Source of the DNA: Bog-473 sp963782415
Lineage (GTDB): Bacteria; Actinomycetota; Acidimicrobiia; Acidimicrobiales; RAAP-2
Direction of reading: 5' to 3'
DNA length: 64,000 nucleotides
NCBI GenBank assembly: GCA_963782415.1
Contig: CAWAJT010000004.1
Span: 868,001-932,000, forward strand
This document shows positions 1-9,434 of this stretch, piece after piece (positions within the stretch are counted from its first letter, which is position 1; the number at the start of each line of letters is the position of its first letter). The notes beneath the pieces are model-generated. The model saw only the letters and a program-made list of their open reading frames with translations, made no database searches and was not told the origin of the DNA. Both the position numbers and the translations under genes were made by a program.

Positions 1-1
1 C

Positions 2-223
2 GACACGCCCTTCGGGCTGGGTTCGAGTGTCTGGACCACCGACGAGGCAGAGGTGGCGCGGTGCGTGGAGGGGATTGAGGCGGGCGCCGTCTTCGTCAAC
101 GCCATGGTGGCGTCCATGCCCGAGTTGCCCTTCGGCGGGATCAAGAGGTCGGGGTACGGGCGCGAGCTCTCCGAGCTCGGGCTCAAGGAGTTCACCAACC
201 CGAAGACCGTCTACGTCGCATAG
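2..223 (+). CDS. Aldehyde dehydrogenase family protein, C-terminal fragment
   Basis: Only the last 73 codons lie in the window; the gene enters from the left edge and stops at TAG 221-223. The peptide has the C-terminal signature of NAD(P)-dependent aldehyde dehydrogenases: an FGLGSSVW stretch, a G-A-V-F-V-N segment, ELPFGGIKRSGYGRE and a terminal FTNPKTVYV tail. This ending is closest to the succinate-semialdehyde dehydrogenase branch, but the catalytic Cys and Glu lie outside the window, so the substrate cannot be assigned. It is followed after 29 bp by the cysteine desulfurase on the same strand, with no evident functional link. Confidence 0.85.
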   Translation, partial: DTPFGLGSSVWTTDEAEVARCVEGIEAGAVFVNAMVASMPELPFGGIKRSGYGRELSELGLKEFTNPKTVYVA

Positions 224-252
224 GAGTCCGCGGCCGCCCGACTGCGCTGTCC

Positions 253-1422
253 ATGACCTATCTCGACCATGCCGCCACGACGCCGCTCCGCCCTGAGGTG
301 GCGGCCGCCATGGCCGACGTCCGGGCCGATCCGAGCGGACTCGTGCTCGGGAACCCAACGGGCAGCCATCCACCGGCGCAACGGGCCCGCCGACTGCTCG
401 AGGAGGCGCGCGACGAGGTGGCCGCCTTTCTCGGGCGCGACCCCGGAGACGTCGTCTTCACGTCCGGTGGCACCGAGTCCGCCAACCTCGCCGTACTGGG
501 ATCCGCTGAGGCGGCACTGCAGGCCAACGGTGACGCTGTCCTCCTCTACTCGGCCGTCGAACATCCGGCCGTGCGCGAGTCGGCCACGGCCGCGGCCAAG
601 CGCGGCATCGACGTGCGCGAGCTGCCGGTGGACCAGTGCGGCCTGATCGATCCCGACGCGCTGGCGCGCAATCTGTCATCGAGGGTCAGGTGCGTCGCCG
701 TCATGACGGCGAACAACGAGACAGGGGTCATACAGCCCTTGCACGACATCGTCGAGGTCGTGCGCCGGCGGGCACCCGCGGCCGCCGTCTTCACCGATGC
801 CGTGCAGGCGGCGCCGTATCTCAATCTGGCCGAGGCCACGGCGGGTGCCGACCTCGTCTCGCTGAGCGCGCACAAGGTCGGGGGCCCGGTCGGCATCGGA
901 GTGCTGGCCGTGAGCAGTCGCGTGGCGCTCGAACCCCGTCAGTACGGCGGCGGGCAAGAGCGTGAGCGGCGGTCCGGGACCCAGGATGTGGCCGGCGCGG
1001 TCGGGCTGGCCACGGCGCTGCGCCTGGTGACGGCCGAGCGTGCCGTGGCCGGGCCGAGGGTCGCCGCACTGCGCGACCGGTTGCGCGCCGGGCTCTTGGC
1101 CACGGCGGACGGCGCGGACTGCACCATCCCCGCCGGCGCGGTCGCCGTCCTGCCTGGGCATCTGCACCTGTGCGTGCCCGGCGTCGAGCGTGAAGAGCTC
1201 CTGGTCGCGCTCGGGGAAGTGGGCGTGTGCGTCTCGGGCGGGTCGTCGTGTGCCAGCGGGGCGCTCCAGCCGAGCCACGTCCTCGCTGCCATGGGCGTGT
1301 CGCCCGAGCTGGCCGCGGGCGCGTTGCGCTTCACGCTCGGCTACGACACGACCGAGGCCGACGTCGACCACGCGCTGGCGGTCGTGCCGGGCGTGGTGTC
1401 GTCGCTGCGCCGAGATGCGTGA
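253..1422 (+). CDS. Cysteine desulfurase (IscS/NifS family)
   Basis: A PLP enzyme that takes sulfur from L-cysteine and passes it as persulfide to acceptors such as Fe-S scaffolds or the tRNA thiolase MnmA. At 389 aa it has the usual family length. It opens with the family start YLDHAATTPL. The PLP Schiff-base lysine is in SAHKVGGPVG (about Lys208) and the catalytic cysteine is in the flexible loop SGGSSCASG (about Cys333). ATG 253 is the only start that keeps the complete N-terminus. The next gene, 47 bp downstream, is mnmA, which receives sulfur from this kind of enzyme; the pair is conserved in Actinobacteria. The reading frame is intact, unlike mnmA and ligA. Confidence 0.95.
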   Translation: MTYLDHAATTPLRPEVAAAMADVRADPSGLVLGNPTGSHPPAQRARRLLEEARDEVAAFLGRDPGDVVFTSGGTESANLAVLGSAEAALQANGDAVLLYSAVEHPAVRESATAAAKRGIDVRELPVDQCGLIDPDALARNLSSRVRCVAVMTANNETGVIQPLHDIVEVVRRRAPAAAVFTDAVQAAPYLNLAEATAGADLVSLSAHKVGGPVGIGVLAVSSRVALEPRQYGGGQERERRSGTQDVAGAVGLATALRLVTAERAVAGPRVAALRDRLRAGLLATADGADCTIPAGAVAVLPGHLHLCVPGVEREELLVALGEVGVCVSGGSSCASGALQPSHVLAAMGVSPELAAGALRFTLGYDTTEADVDHALAVVPGVVSSLRRDA

Positions 1423-1469
1423 GGGGCCGCGGCGGCAGGTCCCGGTGTTCCCGGTGGCACACTGGTCCC

Positions 1470-2558
1470 ATGCGGGTGCTCGTGGCCATGTCGGGAGGCG
1501 TTGACTCCTCGGTCGCGGCGGCCCTCCTGGTCGAGCAGGGCCACGAGGTCGTCGGCGCCACGCTCAAGCTTTGGGGCGGCCCTTCGGACTCCGGCTGCTG
1601 TTCGGTGGCCGACGTCGAGGATGCCCGACGGGTGGCACAGCAGCTGGGCATCGCCCACCACGTCTTCAATCTCACCGAGGAGTTCGACCGCAAGGTCGTG
1701 GCGCCCTACGTGGGAGAGCATGCGCGGGGACGGACGCCCAATCCGTGCATCGAGTGCAACCGATCGCTCAAGTTCGACCGCCTGCTGCACCGGGCGGATC
1801 GGTTGGGCTTCGAACGCTTGGCCACGGGCCATCACGCGCGGGTCCGTCGCGAGCTGGGCGGCGGGCACACGCTCCGGCGCGGTGCCGACGCGGCCAAGGA
1901 CCAGTCCTACGTGCTCTCGATGCTCGGACAGGAGGCGCTCGCCCGCGTGCTCTTCCCGGTCGGCGACATGACCAAGGCACGACGTCCGGGCCAACGCCCA
2001 CCGTCTCGGCCTGCGCACGGCGGCCAAGCCGGACAGCCAGGACGTGTGCTTCATCGGCACGTGCCGAGGGCCGGGCGGGCTTCTTGTCCCAGCGGGTGGA
2101 ACTGCACGCCGCCGAGGTGGTCGACGGCGACGGACGCCCTGCCGGCTCCGTCGACGCGGTTGAGCTCGTCACCGTCGGTCAGCGGCGCGGCATGGGACAC
2201 GGGAGCGACGGCCAGCGGCGCTACGTGACGCACGTCGACGTGGCGGCGCGGCGGGTTACCGTGGGAAGCGCGGCCGAGGCGTTGCGGACGTCGGTGGTGC
2301 TGGCCGGACCGTCGCTGACCTGGGTCGACGCGCCGCTCGCTCCGGGCGACCGGGCCGTGGCGCAGGTCAGCGCGCACGGGCGGCCCGTGCCCTGCACGCT
2401 GCTGACGGCCGCGCACGCCGGATGCAGCGGGCCAGGAGGGTTCAGACCTGGAGGTTCGCTTCGACGACCCGCAGCGGCCCGTGGCGCCCGGCCAGACCGT
2501 GGCGCTCTACGACGCCCTGCATCCCGACGCCGTCGTCGGTGCGGGGATCGCCGCATAG
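1470..2558 (+). pseudogene. mnmA: tRNA-specific 2-thiouridylase MnmA, interrupted by three frame changes
   Basis: MnmA adenylates and thiolates U34 of Lys, Glu and Gln tRNAs. The start is clear (MRVLVAMSGGVDSSVAAALL, the PP-loop), and the catalytic-Cys context GRTPNPCIECN follows. The frame breaks at about 1980 (one extra base after K-A, before D/V-R-A-N-A-H), at about 2062 (extra T between G-T and A/E-G-R-A-G-F-L) and between about 2400 and 2447. The last shift restores the starting frame for LEVRFDDPQRPVAPGQTVALYD and the TAG at 2556. Read across the shifts, the protein is full length with both Cys motifs (PNPC and PDSQDVCFIG). All three events look like single-base insertions with net zero frame. 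Sequencing or assembly error is more likely than true decay, because codon use and protein sequence are preserved throughout. Confidence 0.88.
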
Positions 2559-2590
2559 CCGTGGCCGCGACGAAGAGCGACGGTGGAGCC

Positions 2591-4689
2591 ATGCCGCCGA
2601 AGGCCGCTGCACGCGCGGCGGAGCTGCGTGCGCTGATCCTGCACCACAACGAGCTGTACCACCAGCTCGACGCGCCCGAGATCCCCGACGCCGAGTACGA
2701 CCTGCTCGCTGGTCGAGCTGCGCCAGCTCGAGGCGGAGCTACCCCGACCTTGGCCACGCCCGACTCGCCGACGCAGGCCGTCGGTGCCGCGCCGTCGGGG
2801 CTCTTCCAAGAGGTCCGCCACCGGGTCCCGATGATGAGCCTCGACAACGCATTCAGCGAGGAGGAGCTGCGCGCCTGGTCCGAGCGGCTGCGGCGCCAGG
2901 CACCCGAGCTCGACCTCGAGTCGCTGGCGTTCTCGTGCGAGCCCAAGGTCGACGGCGTGGCCATGTCGCTCGACCTACGAACGCGGGACGTTCGTCCAGG
3001 CGGCGACGCGCGGCGACGGCGTCACCGGCGAGGACGTCACCGCCAACGTCCGGACCGTCGGCGACGTGCCCACAGCACTTGGTCAAGGCGGGAGGGCCCT
3101 ACCCCGAGGTCCTCGAGGTCCGCGGCGAGATCTACATGCCCGTCGCCGAGTTCGAGGCGATGAACAAGCGCCAGGCCGAGCTGGGGGAGCGCCTCTTCGT
3201 CAACCCGCGGAACTCCGCGGCGGGAGCGTTGCGCCAGAAGGACCCCGCGGTCACGGCGCAGCGGCCGCTGCATTTCTGGGCCTACGCCCTCGGCGCGGTC
3301 GACGGCGCGCCGGCACGGAGCACGTGGCCCGCGGCGACGCAGACCCAGACCCTGGCCCAGTCTGCGCAAGGCCGGATTCCCGGTCAGCCCGGACGCCCGC
3401 CAGATAGAGGGCATGACGGCGGTGGTGGCCCGCTGCGAGGCGCTGGCCGAGGAGCGCCACCAGCTGGCCTACGAGATCGACGGCGTCGTCACCAAGGTCG
3501 ACGAGGTGGCCCTGCGTGAGGTGTTCGGGAACACGTCACGGGCGCCCCGGTGGGCCATCGCCTTCAAGTTCCCGCCCGAGGAGCGCACGACCAGGCTCAT
3601 CGACATCATGGTCTCCATCGGTCGCACCGGTCGGGCCACGCCCTTCGCGCGGCTCGAACCGGTCTTCGTCGGCGGCTCCACCGTCGCCGTGGCGACCCTG
3701 CACAACGAGGACCAGGTGGCGGCCAAGGACGTCCGGCCGGGCGACCTGGTCATCGTGCGCAAGGCGGGCGACGTCATTCCCGAGGTGGTGGGGCCGGTGC
3801 GCGCGGGCCCGGCGTGCCGAAGCGGCGCAAGTCGAAGTGGGCGTTCCCTGCGTCGTGCCCGTCCTGCGGGGCGCCGCTCGTGCGCCTCCCGGGGAAAGCG
3901 ACACGTACTGCACGAACATCGATTGCCCGGCCCAGCGCGTGCAGCGCATTTCGCACTACGCCTCCCGCTCGGCGATGGACATTGAGGGGTTGGGCGAGGA
4001 GCGCGTGCTGCAGTTGGTGGCGGCGGGGCTCCTCCATGACGCGGCCGACCTCTACGACCTGACCGTCGAGCAGCTCGTGACGCTGGAGCGATTCGGTGCG
4101 GTGTCGGCCGGCAACCTGGTCGGCCGCGATCGATGCCTCGCGGGCCCAGCCGCTGAGCCGGCTGCTGGTCGCGCTGGGGATACGCCACGTCGGGCCGACC
4201 GGGGCGCGGGCGGTGGCGCGGGCGTTCGGTTCGCTCGAGGCGATCGCGGCCGCCACGGTGGAGGAGCTGGCCGCGGTCGACGGTGTCGGGGGCATCATCG
4301 CGGCCAGCCTGGCGGAGTTCGTCACGGCCGACACCAACGTGGCCGTGATCGAGCGTCTGCGCCTGGCCGGTGTGACCATGTCGGAGCCGTCCGGGTCCGC
4401 CGGAACGGCGGGGGGCGGGGCGGGCGCGGCGGACCTCCCACAGACACTCGAGGGCAAGACGGTGGTGGTCACCGGTGGGATCGCGGATTACACCCGTGAA
4501 GAGGCGGAGGAGGCAATCATGGCCCGGGGCGGCAAGTCACCCGGCAGCGTGTCGAAGAAGACGTTCGTGCTCGTGGTGGGCGAGTCGCCGGGTGCCAGCA
4601 AACTCAAGAAGGCTGATGAGCTCGGGATTCCGATGATGGACGGAGGCTCCTTCCAGGACCTGCTCGAGAGCGGCGAGTTGTCGGGGTGA
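2591..4689 (+). pseudogene. ligA: NAD-dependent DNA ligase LigA, interrupted by many frame changes
   Basis: NAD-dependent DNA ligase, essential for replication in bacteria. The domains appear in order but in changing frames. The Ia domain is at the start (HNELYHQLDAPEIPDAEYD). The adenylation domain follows, with catalytic lysine in EPKVDGVAMSL near 2947, RGDGVTGEDVTANVRTVGD and NPRNSAAGALRQKDP. Then come the OB fold, the zinc finger (CPSCGAP, then YCTNIDCPAQR), HhH repeats and a C-terminal BRCT domain ending in DLLESGELSG. The frame changes near 2708-2755 (three shifts, net zero), 2975, 3075, 3310-3376, 3815, 3895 and 4130. A GTG at 2561 is an alternative start. Because ligA is essential and every conserved block survives, the breaks are probably sequence errors. 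If real, another ligase must exist elsewhere. Confidence 0.88.
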
Positions 4690-4759
4690 GCGCGGCCGTT
4701 GCAGGTAGGGGGGTGTCCACCGAACGAGCGTCCGCGCTCGGTAGCCTGAGGGCGCCCCG

Positions 4760-6793
4760 ATGCCCCTGATTTCAGACTCCATCGGCCGGGTCCTAGGGAA
4801 GCGGTACCGGCTGCTCTCCGCACTGGGCACCGGCGCATCAGCACACGTCTTCCTCGCGGAGGACGTGTCGCTGCAACGCCACGTGGCGGTGAAGGTCCTC
4901 CAACCCGGGCTGGCGACCGACGAGGCCTTCTTGAAGCGCTTCCGGGCCGAGGCCCGCTCGGTGGCGTCGTTGAACCACCCGCACGTGCTCCGTGTCTTCG
5001 ACTGGGGCGAAGACACGGACGGGCCGTATCTGGTGTTGGAGTATCTCGGCGGGGGCTCGTTGCGCGACCTGCTCGATCGCGGCGTGCGCCTGTCGCTGTC
5101 CCAGGCGGCCCAACTGGGCACCGAGGTGGCGCAGGGACTCGCCTACGCACACCTGCGCGGGCTCGTGCACAGAGACATCAAGCCCGCCAACCTCCTCTTC
5201 GACGAAGAAGGCCGGGTGCGGGTCGCCGACTTCGGCGTCGCCCGCGCCCTGGCGGAGGCGGCGTGGACCGAACCGGCGGGGGCGATGGTGGGGACAGCCC
5301 GGTACATCTCGCCCGAGGCGGCCGAGGGCAAGCCGGTCGACGGCCGGGCGGACGTGTACTCGCTGGCGCTGGTCCTCTACGAGGCCGTGACGGGGACGGT
5401 CCCCTTCGTCACCGACACGACCATGGGCACACTGGCGGCCCGTATCGGCCAACCGCTGCCGCACAACGACTTGCTGGGCCCACTCGACGACGTGCTCGCC
5501 CGTGCGGCCGCCCCCGATGTGGCCTCGCGCCTGGACGCGGCCGGGCTGGCGGCGCGTCTGGGGGCCCTGTCCGCGGCGCTGCCGACGCCGTCGGCCCTGC
5601 CCTTGGTGACGCCCAAACTCGAAGACTCGGCGCCGATCAACGGATTCCGGGCACCGGGGATCTCGGAGCTGACGGATTCGGGGATCGTGTTCGGAGCAGC
5701 GGGCGCGGCCGCCCTCGCCGGCGGGGCGGCGACGTCGACGGACGGGACCGCCATCGCACCCGGCCTGGCGGGGGCGCCGGTCGGCACCAAGGCCGGTCCG
5801 GGTGAGATCTTCGACGAGGAGCCCGACCAGGGCCGCTCGAAGAAGGACCGGGGCAAGAACTCGGGTGGGCCCTCGGGGCTGTTCGTACGCAAGAAGAGCC
5901 ACCGGACTTGGTGGATCGTGGGGGCGGTCGTTCTGGTGGCCGTCGTCGCCGCCGGGTTGCTCACTGCCTTCGAGATGAAGGTCTTCACGCCGTCGCACCC
6001 GGTGCCGTCGGTGGTCAATCAGCCGGTGGCGCAGGCCCGGGCATCGGTGGCCAAGGTCCACATGACTTTGAAGGAGGGCAGGCCGGTCACCTCCATCACG
6101 GTGCCGGCGGGCGCCGTGGTGTCGCAGAGTCCCAGGCCGGGCGTGGTACAGAAGGAAGGCTCGAACGTCAGCGTCGTGCTGTCCTCGGGGAAGCCCGACG
6201 TCACCGTCCCCTCGCTGGCCGGTATGACGTGCGCCCAGGCCTCGGCGACCTTGGCGTCGGCACACTTCCAGTCGGTGTGCGCGCCGGGGACCTACAACAA
6301 CACCGTGCCTTCGCAGGTCCTGGTCCTGTGGTCCATCGGGTCGACGCAGAACCCGACGAAAGCGCCCTACGGGGCGACCATCACCCTGGTCCCCTCGGCG
6401 GGCCACGAGCCGGCGACCGTGCCGAACATCCCGAGCAGTTACACGTTCAATCAGGCCCAGGCCGCCCTGGCGGCGGTCGGACTGACGGCAACCCAGAACA
6501 ACGAGTCCAGCGCGACCGTGCCCTCGGGCCAGGTGATCTCGACGTCGCCGGGGAGCGGCCAGTCGGCGCCCTACGGGTCCGCCGTGGCGGTCAACGTCTC
6601 GACGGGACCGCCGACGACGACGGTCCCCAACGTGATCTCGGACTCCGTGGCGCAGGCGACCAGTGCGTTGCAGGGCGCCGGGTTCGTCGTTTCGGGCGTG
6701 TCCGGTAACCCTGGCGGCTCGGTGACCGGCACCCAGCCGTCGGTCGGGTCGACCGTGCCCACCGGCTCGTCCGTACAGATCTTCACGCACTAG
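4760..6793 (+). CDS. PknB-type serine/threonine protein kinase with four PASTA domains
   Basis: A membrane Ser/Thr kinase of 677 aa whose extracellular PASTA repeats are expected to sense peptidoglycan fragments. The N-terminal kinase domain (about residues 16-270) shows the glycine loop LGTGASAHV, the ATP lysine in VAVKVL (Lys45), the catalytic loop HRDIKPANLL, a DFG motif in VADFGVARAL and the GTARYISPE activation segment. A low-complexity juxtamembrane linker leads to one transmembrane helix at about residues 383-405. Four PASTA repeats follow to the C-terminus, each opening with a VPS/VPN-like motif. The protein is therefore type II-oriented with the sensor outside. No phosphatase or penicillin-binding-protein gene sits beside it. 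It starts 70 bp after ligA and is likely expressed from its own promoter. Confidence 0.95.
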   Translation: MPLISDSIGRVLGKRYRLLSALGTGASAHVFLAEDVSLQRHVAVKVLQPGLATDEAFLKRFRAEARSVASLNHPHVLRVFDWGEDTDGPYLVLEYLGGGSLRDLLDRGVRLSLSQAAQLGTEVAQGLAYAHLRGLVHRDIKPANLLFDEEGRVRVADFGVARALAEAAWTEPAGAMVGTARYISPEAAEGKPVDGRADVYSLALVLYEAVTGTVPFVTDTTMGTLAARIGQPLPHNDLLGPLDDVLARAAAPDVASRLDAAGLAARLGALSAALPTPSALPLVTPKLEDSAPINGFRAPGISELTDSGIVFGAAGAAALAGGAATSTDGTAIAPGLAGAPVGTKAGPGEIFDEEPDQGRSKKDRGKNSGGPSGLFVRKKSHRTWWIVGAVVLVAVVAAGLLTAFEMKVFTPSHPVPSVVNQPVAQARASVAKVHMTLKEGRPVTSITVPAGAVVSQSPRPGVVQKEGSNVSVVLSSGKPDVTVPSLAGMTCAQASATLASAHFQSVCAPGTYNNTVPSQVLVLWSIGSTQNPTKAPYGATITLVPSAGHEPATVPNIPSSYTFNQAQAALAAVGLTATQNNESSATVPSGQVISTSPGSGQSAPYGSAVAVNVSTGPPTTTVPNVISDSVAQATSALQGAGFVVSGVSGNPGGSVTGTQPSVGSTVPTGSSVQIFTH

Positions 6794-6804
6794 CTCTCCG
6801 GCCC

Positions 6805-7119
6805 GTGGCGCTCCCGTTCGATCCGGCCTGCGACCTCTGCGAGGCGGCGCGCCTGTCCGAGTGGCACCACGAAGACGACGTGTGCTGGGTGGCCGACTGC
6901 GAGGTGTGCGGCGTACCCATGGTGGTGTGGAAACACCACGGGCCGACGCCGCCGGACTCCGATATCGACCACATGCTGTCGCAGCTGAGCCGAGTGGCCG
7001 ACGCGCGCTTCGGCGCGGGCGAGTGGTCCGTCGACCGGGTGATGCGGCAGATCCCGAACCACTTCCACGCCCACGGGCGCGACCCGAACTGGTGGTTCCG
7101 CCTGCGCGGCCTGCGTTGA
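6805..7119 (+). CDS. Conserved small protein with paired cysteines, function unknown
   Basis: A 104-aa soluble protein starting at GTG 6805, only 11 bp after the kinase stop codon, so probably co-transcribed. It has a CxxC pair at residues 9/12, Cys27 and a second CxxC at residues 32/35, arranged like a metal-binding ribbon. A His-rich C-terminal stretch (HFHAH) could add ligands. There is no signal peptide or membrane segment. I believe similar proteins occur in Actinobacteria, but I cannot attach a named family. Metal binding is inferred from residue spacing only. Confidence 0.7.
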   Translation: MALPFDPACDLCEAARLSEWHHEDDVCWVADCEVCGVPMVVWKHHGPTPPDSDIDHMLSQLSRVADARFGAGEWSVDRVMRQIPNHFHAHGRDPNWWFRLRGLR

Positions 7120-7213
7120 TCAAGGCCGGGCGCCGCCGTTCCCCTCGCCGACCTTCAGGTTCACCTCGTCGAGACGTGTGACGAGGTGAGCCAGCTCGAA
7201 GCGGGCACGTAGG

Positions 7214-8899
7214 GTGTCCCAGGTGGAGGAGCCGGGCGAGGAGCAGACCGACGTCCTCCTCGACCCCAAGTTCGACCCCGGCGGCGGCGCCATGGGGACG
7301 CTGGGAGCGGACGGGTCCGTCGAGACGAACTGGTTTTTCCTGCTGCACCGGCGGGTCACGGACCGCGCCGTCCGCAGTCCGCGCTATCAGTGGTGGGCGC
7401 TGATCGCCCTGTTGGCGGGGCTGCTCTCGCTCAACATCACCTTTACCGTCTTCGTGGTCGCCCTGCCGACGGTCAAGGCGGACTTCAACACCAACTTCTC
7501 CGTCCTCGCCTGGGCCTCGACCGGCCCCTTGCTGGCCTTCGGCGTGGCGGCGCCGTTCTTCGGCAAGGCCGGCGACCTCTTCGGCCACCGCCGTCTCTAC
7601 CAGTTCGGCCTGCTGGGAGCGATGGTCAGCGCCATCCTGACCGCGACCGCGCCGAACGTCGGGGTCCTCCTGTTCGCCCGCGCCCTCGATGGCGTGCAGG
7701 GCGCGGCCACGGGCACGGCGTCCATGGCGATCATCCTGGAGCTGTTCTCACGCCAGGACCGCGTCAAGGCCCTCGGGTGGTGGTCGCTCGTCGGCGCCGG
7801 GGGCCCGGTGCTCGGCGTCACCATCGGATCTCCGGTCATCCAGTACTTCGGATGGCGGACGTTGTTCTGGGGCCAGCTCGTCCTGTTGGTGATCGCCTCC
7901 GCCGTCGTCGCGGTGTTGCTGCCGACGCATGGCCGGACACGGTCCCGTCACGTCGACCGGACCGGCGCCACCGCCCTGGACGGGCATGGGTCGGCGAATG
8001 ACGGGACCGCCGGCCCTGACGCGCCGTCCGAGCGGGGGCGCACGCGGATCTGGGACGGGATGGACTGGGTCGGCAGCTGGAGTCTGGCTGGGTCCGTCAC
8101 CGCCGGCATGCTTGTCCTGAGCATCGGCCCCATCGCGGGCTGGACATCGCCGGCGGTCATCACGTGCGGTGTGCTGGCGATCGTGTTGACGATCGTGTTC
8201 ATCCGGCGCGAGGTCACGTTCGCCACGCCTCTGGTCCCGACGACCTATTGGGGCCGCCGGAACTTCATGTTCCCCATGGGGACGAAGGCGTTTTCCAGCT
8301 TTGCCTACTTCGGCGGCTTTTTCCTGTTCCCGCTCCTCATGGAGCAGGTCTACGGCTACAGCGTGTCGCAGGTCGGCTTCATTTCTGTGGCCCGGCCCCT
8401 CCTCTTCGCCATCAGCGCACCGATCGCGGGCTACATGACCGTTCGCACGGGGGAGCGGACGGCATCACTCTTCGGCACCGGCTCGCTACTGGTGTCGATG
8501 ATCCTCTTCGCCACGCTCCGCCCCACCGCCGGGCTGGCGGTGATCCTGATCGCCTTGGCGCTCTCCGGGCTGGGCATGGGGGTGTCCATGCCCGCCACCT
8601 CGGCCACCATGTCCAACGAGCTCGCTGCGTCCGAGTACGGGGTGATGAGCGCGGCCCAGCTGTTGGCAGCGCAGGTCGGGGAGGTGGCGGGGATTCAGGC
8701 GGTGCTGACGATTCAAGAGTCGATCGCCCGCCGATCCGGCCTGAGCACGGTGCATCACAGTCCAGCCCTGCTGCACAGCTTCAGCGTCTCGTTCTGGGTC
8801 GGCGCCGTCGTGGCCGCGTTGGCGGTCCTGTGCGCGTTGTTCATCCGATCGCTTCCCCGCGAGGTGCGCGTGGCGCAGCGGCTCGCCGACGCCGGGTGA
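7214..8899 (+). CDS. MFS transporter, DHA2 (14-TM drug:H+ antiporter) family
   Basis: A 561-aa polytopic membrane protein of the major facilitator superfamily. After a hydrophilic N-terminus of about 60 residues come roughly fourteen hydrophobic helices. Motif A is visible after helix 2 (GKAGDLFGHRRLY) and a motif-C-like GGPVLGVTIG segment follows. Length and helix count match the EmrB/QacA exporters. The start is GTG 7214. A polar insert at residues about 245-275 is the central loop. The substrate cannot be deduced, and no regulator or membrane-fusion partner lies next to it. It converges on the SCP2 gene. Confidence 0.9.
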   Translation: MSQVEEPGEEQTDVLLDPKFDPGGGAMGTLGADGSVETNWFFLLHRRVTDRAVRSPRYQWWALIALLAGLLSLNITFTVFVVALPTVKADFNTNFSVLAWASTGPLLAFGVAAPFFGKAGDLFGHRRLYQFGLLGAMVSAILTATAPNVGVLLFARALDGVQGAATGTASMAIILELFSRQDRVKALGWWSLVGAGGPVLGVTIGSPVIQYFGWRTLFWGQLVLLVIASAVVAVLLPTHGRTRSRHVDRTGATALDGHGSANDGTAGPDAPSERGRTRIWDGMDWVGSWSLAGSVTAGMLVLSIGPIAGWTSPAVITCGVLAIVLTIVFIRREVTFATPLVPTTYWGRRNFMFPMGTKAFSSFAYFGGFFLFPLLMEQVYGYSVSQVGFISVARPLLFAISAPIAGYMTVRTGERTASLFGTGSLLVSMILFATLRPTAGLAVILIALALSGLGMGVSMPATSATMSNELAASEYGVMSAAQLLAAQVGEVAGIQAVLTIQESIARRSGLSTVHHSPALLHSFSVSFWVGAVVAALAVLCALFIRSLPREVRVAQRLADAG

Positions 8900-8914
8900 C
8901 GCCGAGCGGGCCAA

Positions 8915-9328
8915 CTATGCGGTGATGTCGCGCAACTTCGCTGCCATCTCGGCCGCGCTGGGGTCGGCCGCGGCGGGCGCCGCCTGCAGCGCCATCAGTT
9001 TGGCCATGTCACCTTCCACGCGCACCTTCCCGGCCATGAAGGCCTGCATGCCGGCTTGGGGATTGCCCTCAATGAGGATCGCCTTCGCCGTGTCGTAGTC
9101 CACCGTCACCTTGAGATCGTGTGTCTCGAGATGGCCGGTATCGAGCACCAGCTCGCCGCTCGAGGTGTCCATGTGAGCCAGGATGTCCTCGTCGGAGAAC
9201 GGGACGGCGGTGACGACGAGGTTCATGCGGACGACGTGGGGGACCGGGGAGGTCTTGCCTTCGTACTCGGCGCGTATCCTCCGGGCTTCGTCGAGCCACT
9301 CGTCACTGAGGAACGGGTATGCAGCCAT
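8915..9328 (-). CDS. SCP2 sterol-binding family protein
   Basis: A 137-aa cytosolic protein with the sterol carrier protein 2 fold, a small domain that binds lipids or acyl-CoA. Supporting features are the DTSSGELVLDTG strand, the DYDTAKAILIEGNPQAGMQAFMAGKVRVEGDM segment typical of SCP2 (only its key residues are quoted here), and the matching length. ATG 9328 (MAAYPFLSDEW) is preferred because homologous proteins start there and upstream codons look non-coding. It converges with the MFS gene (16 bp between stops) and is divergent from the esterase. It may serve lipid degradation, but nothing nearby confirms that. Confidence 0.85.
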   Translation of the reverse strand: MAAYPFLSDEWLDEARRIRAEYEGKTSPVPHVVRMNLVVTAVPFSDEDILAHMDTSSGELVLDTGHLETHDLKVTVDYDTAKAILIEGNPQAGMQAFMAGKVRVEGDMAKLMALQAAPAAADPSAAEMAAKLRDITA

Positions 9329-9434
9329 CGCGGTGCTCCTTCGTCTCGGTCCTGGTGCACGACCTCGTTTTGCCCCGCCGGGAGGCATGTCGGCCGCCGG
9401 AACCCTACTCGTCCCACCGGTAGGCTGCCGACCC

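Noticed and set aside
4838..7588. 916-codon open frame on the minus strand
   Set aside because: It is antisense to the PASTA kinase, and its product is Arg/Gly/His-rich without any domain. High GC at third positions produces such shadows.
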